Source: Orientallactaga sibirica (Eukaryota; Chordata; Mammalia; Rodentia; Dipodidae). From it: a stretch of 64,000 nt of DNA. Both the position numbers and the translations under genes were made by a program. The stretch is taken from assembly GCA_036365145.1 (NCBI GenBank), contig JAEOAD010001942.1:1798001-1862000 (forward strand). The letters are read 5' to 3'. Of the stretch, positions 63,936 through 64,000 are shown in pieces (within the stretch, counting starts at the first letter, position 1; every line of letters begins with the position of its first letter). Under the pieces are notes generated by a model. The model saw only the letters and a program-made list of their open reading frames with translations. It had not been told where the DNA came from and searched no databases.

Positions 63936-64000
63936 ATTTTCTTTTGGTTTTTCAAGGTAGGGTCTCATTCTAGCACAGGCTGACCTGTAATTAACCATGT
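63936..64000 (-). mobile_element. B1-like SINE, cut by the window edge
   Basis: TTTTGGTTTTTCAAGGTAGG opens a reverse B1 that runs off the window. Confidence 0.88.

Overview
This window is mammalian, almost certainly rodent, intergenic DNA made mostly of nested retroelements. I see no intact multi-exon gene, tRNA or rRNA gene, CRISPR array or bacterial-style operon. The dominant repeat is a B2-related SINE with a tRNA-like head (GGGCTGGAGAGATGGCTTAG), a CT-rich 3' part and an (AAATA)n tail, present more than 60 times. It falls into three types. Type A is the short form. Type B carries an extra block with CCACAAGGGGGCGC and ends in a plain A tail. Type C carries a different extra block. B1-like SINEs (GCCGGGCGTGGTGGCGCA head), old B3/B4-like composites, L1 3' ends and MaLR LTRs fill most of the rest. 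B1 plus B2-related SINEs mark a rodent of the mouse-related clade. The B2 form is not the muroid one, so I infer a jerboa-like (dipodoid) rodent with moderate confidence.

Layout. 0-9 kb: SINEs, a MaLR LTR nested in another LTR, a processed metallothionein retrocopy (5.3-5.9 kb) whose shortened ORF is still open, an L1 3' end, and an unassigned GC-rich stretch (7.9-9.2 kb). 9.2-14.6 kb: a stacked insertion site containing a roughly 4-kb MaLR provirus (10.26-14.27 kb), itself hit by a class II-type solo LTR, an inverted SINE pair, an antisense MaLR LTR, an L1 and SINEs. 14.6-30 kb: dense SINEs. 30.4-34.1 kb: a processed Vps35 pseudogene broken by stops, deletions and three SINEs. 34-41 kb: SINEs and microsatellites. 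41.3-47.3 kb: a decayed provirus whose pol resembles ERV-L but which is followed by an env-like region and a 3' LTR. 47-64 kb: SINEs, MaLR LTRs, a possible ERV LTR (about 51 kb), a tandem duplication (53.0-54.4 kb), an ancient L1 end, a pile-up of all three SINE types (58.1-58.9 kb), an unidentified segment (59.9-61.7 kb) split by an L1, and solo MaLR LTRs with target duplications.

Nothing here forms a pathway. The most useful signals are (1) about a dozen CTCF-motif-like sites spread by SINE types B and C, (2) several sites where successive retroposons landed on the same target, (3) the ERV-L-like pol next to an env-like region, (4) an inverted SINE hairpin, and (5) two patchwork duplications that may be assembly artefacts. 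All family assignments come from reading the sequence and recall of family consensus features. No database search was run.
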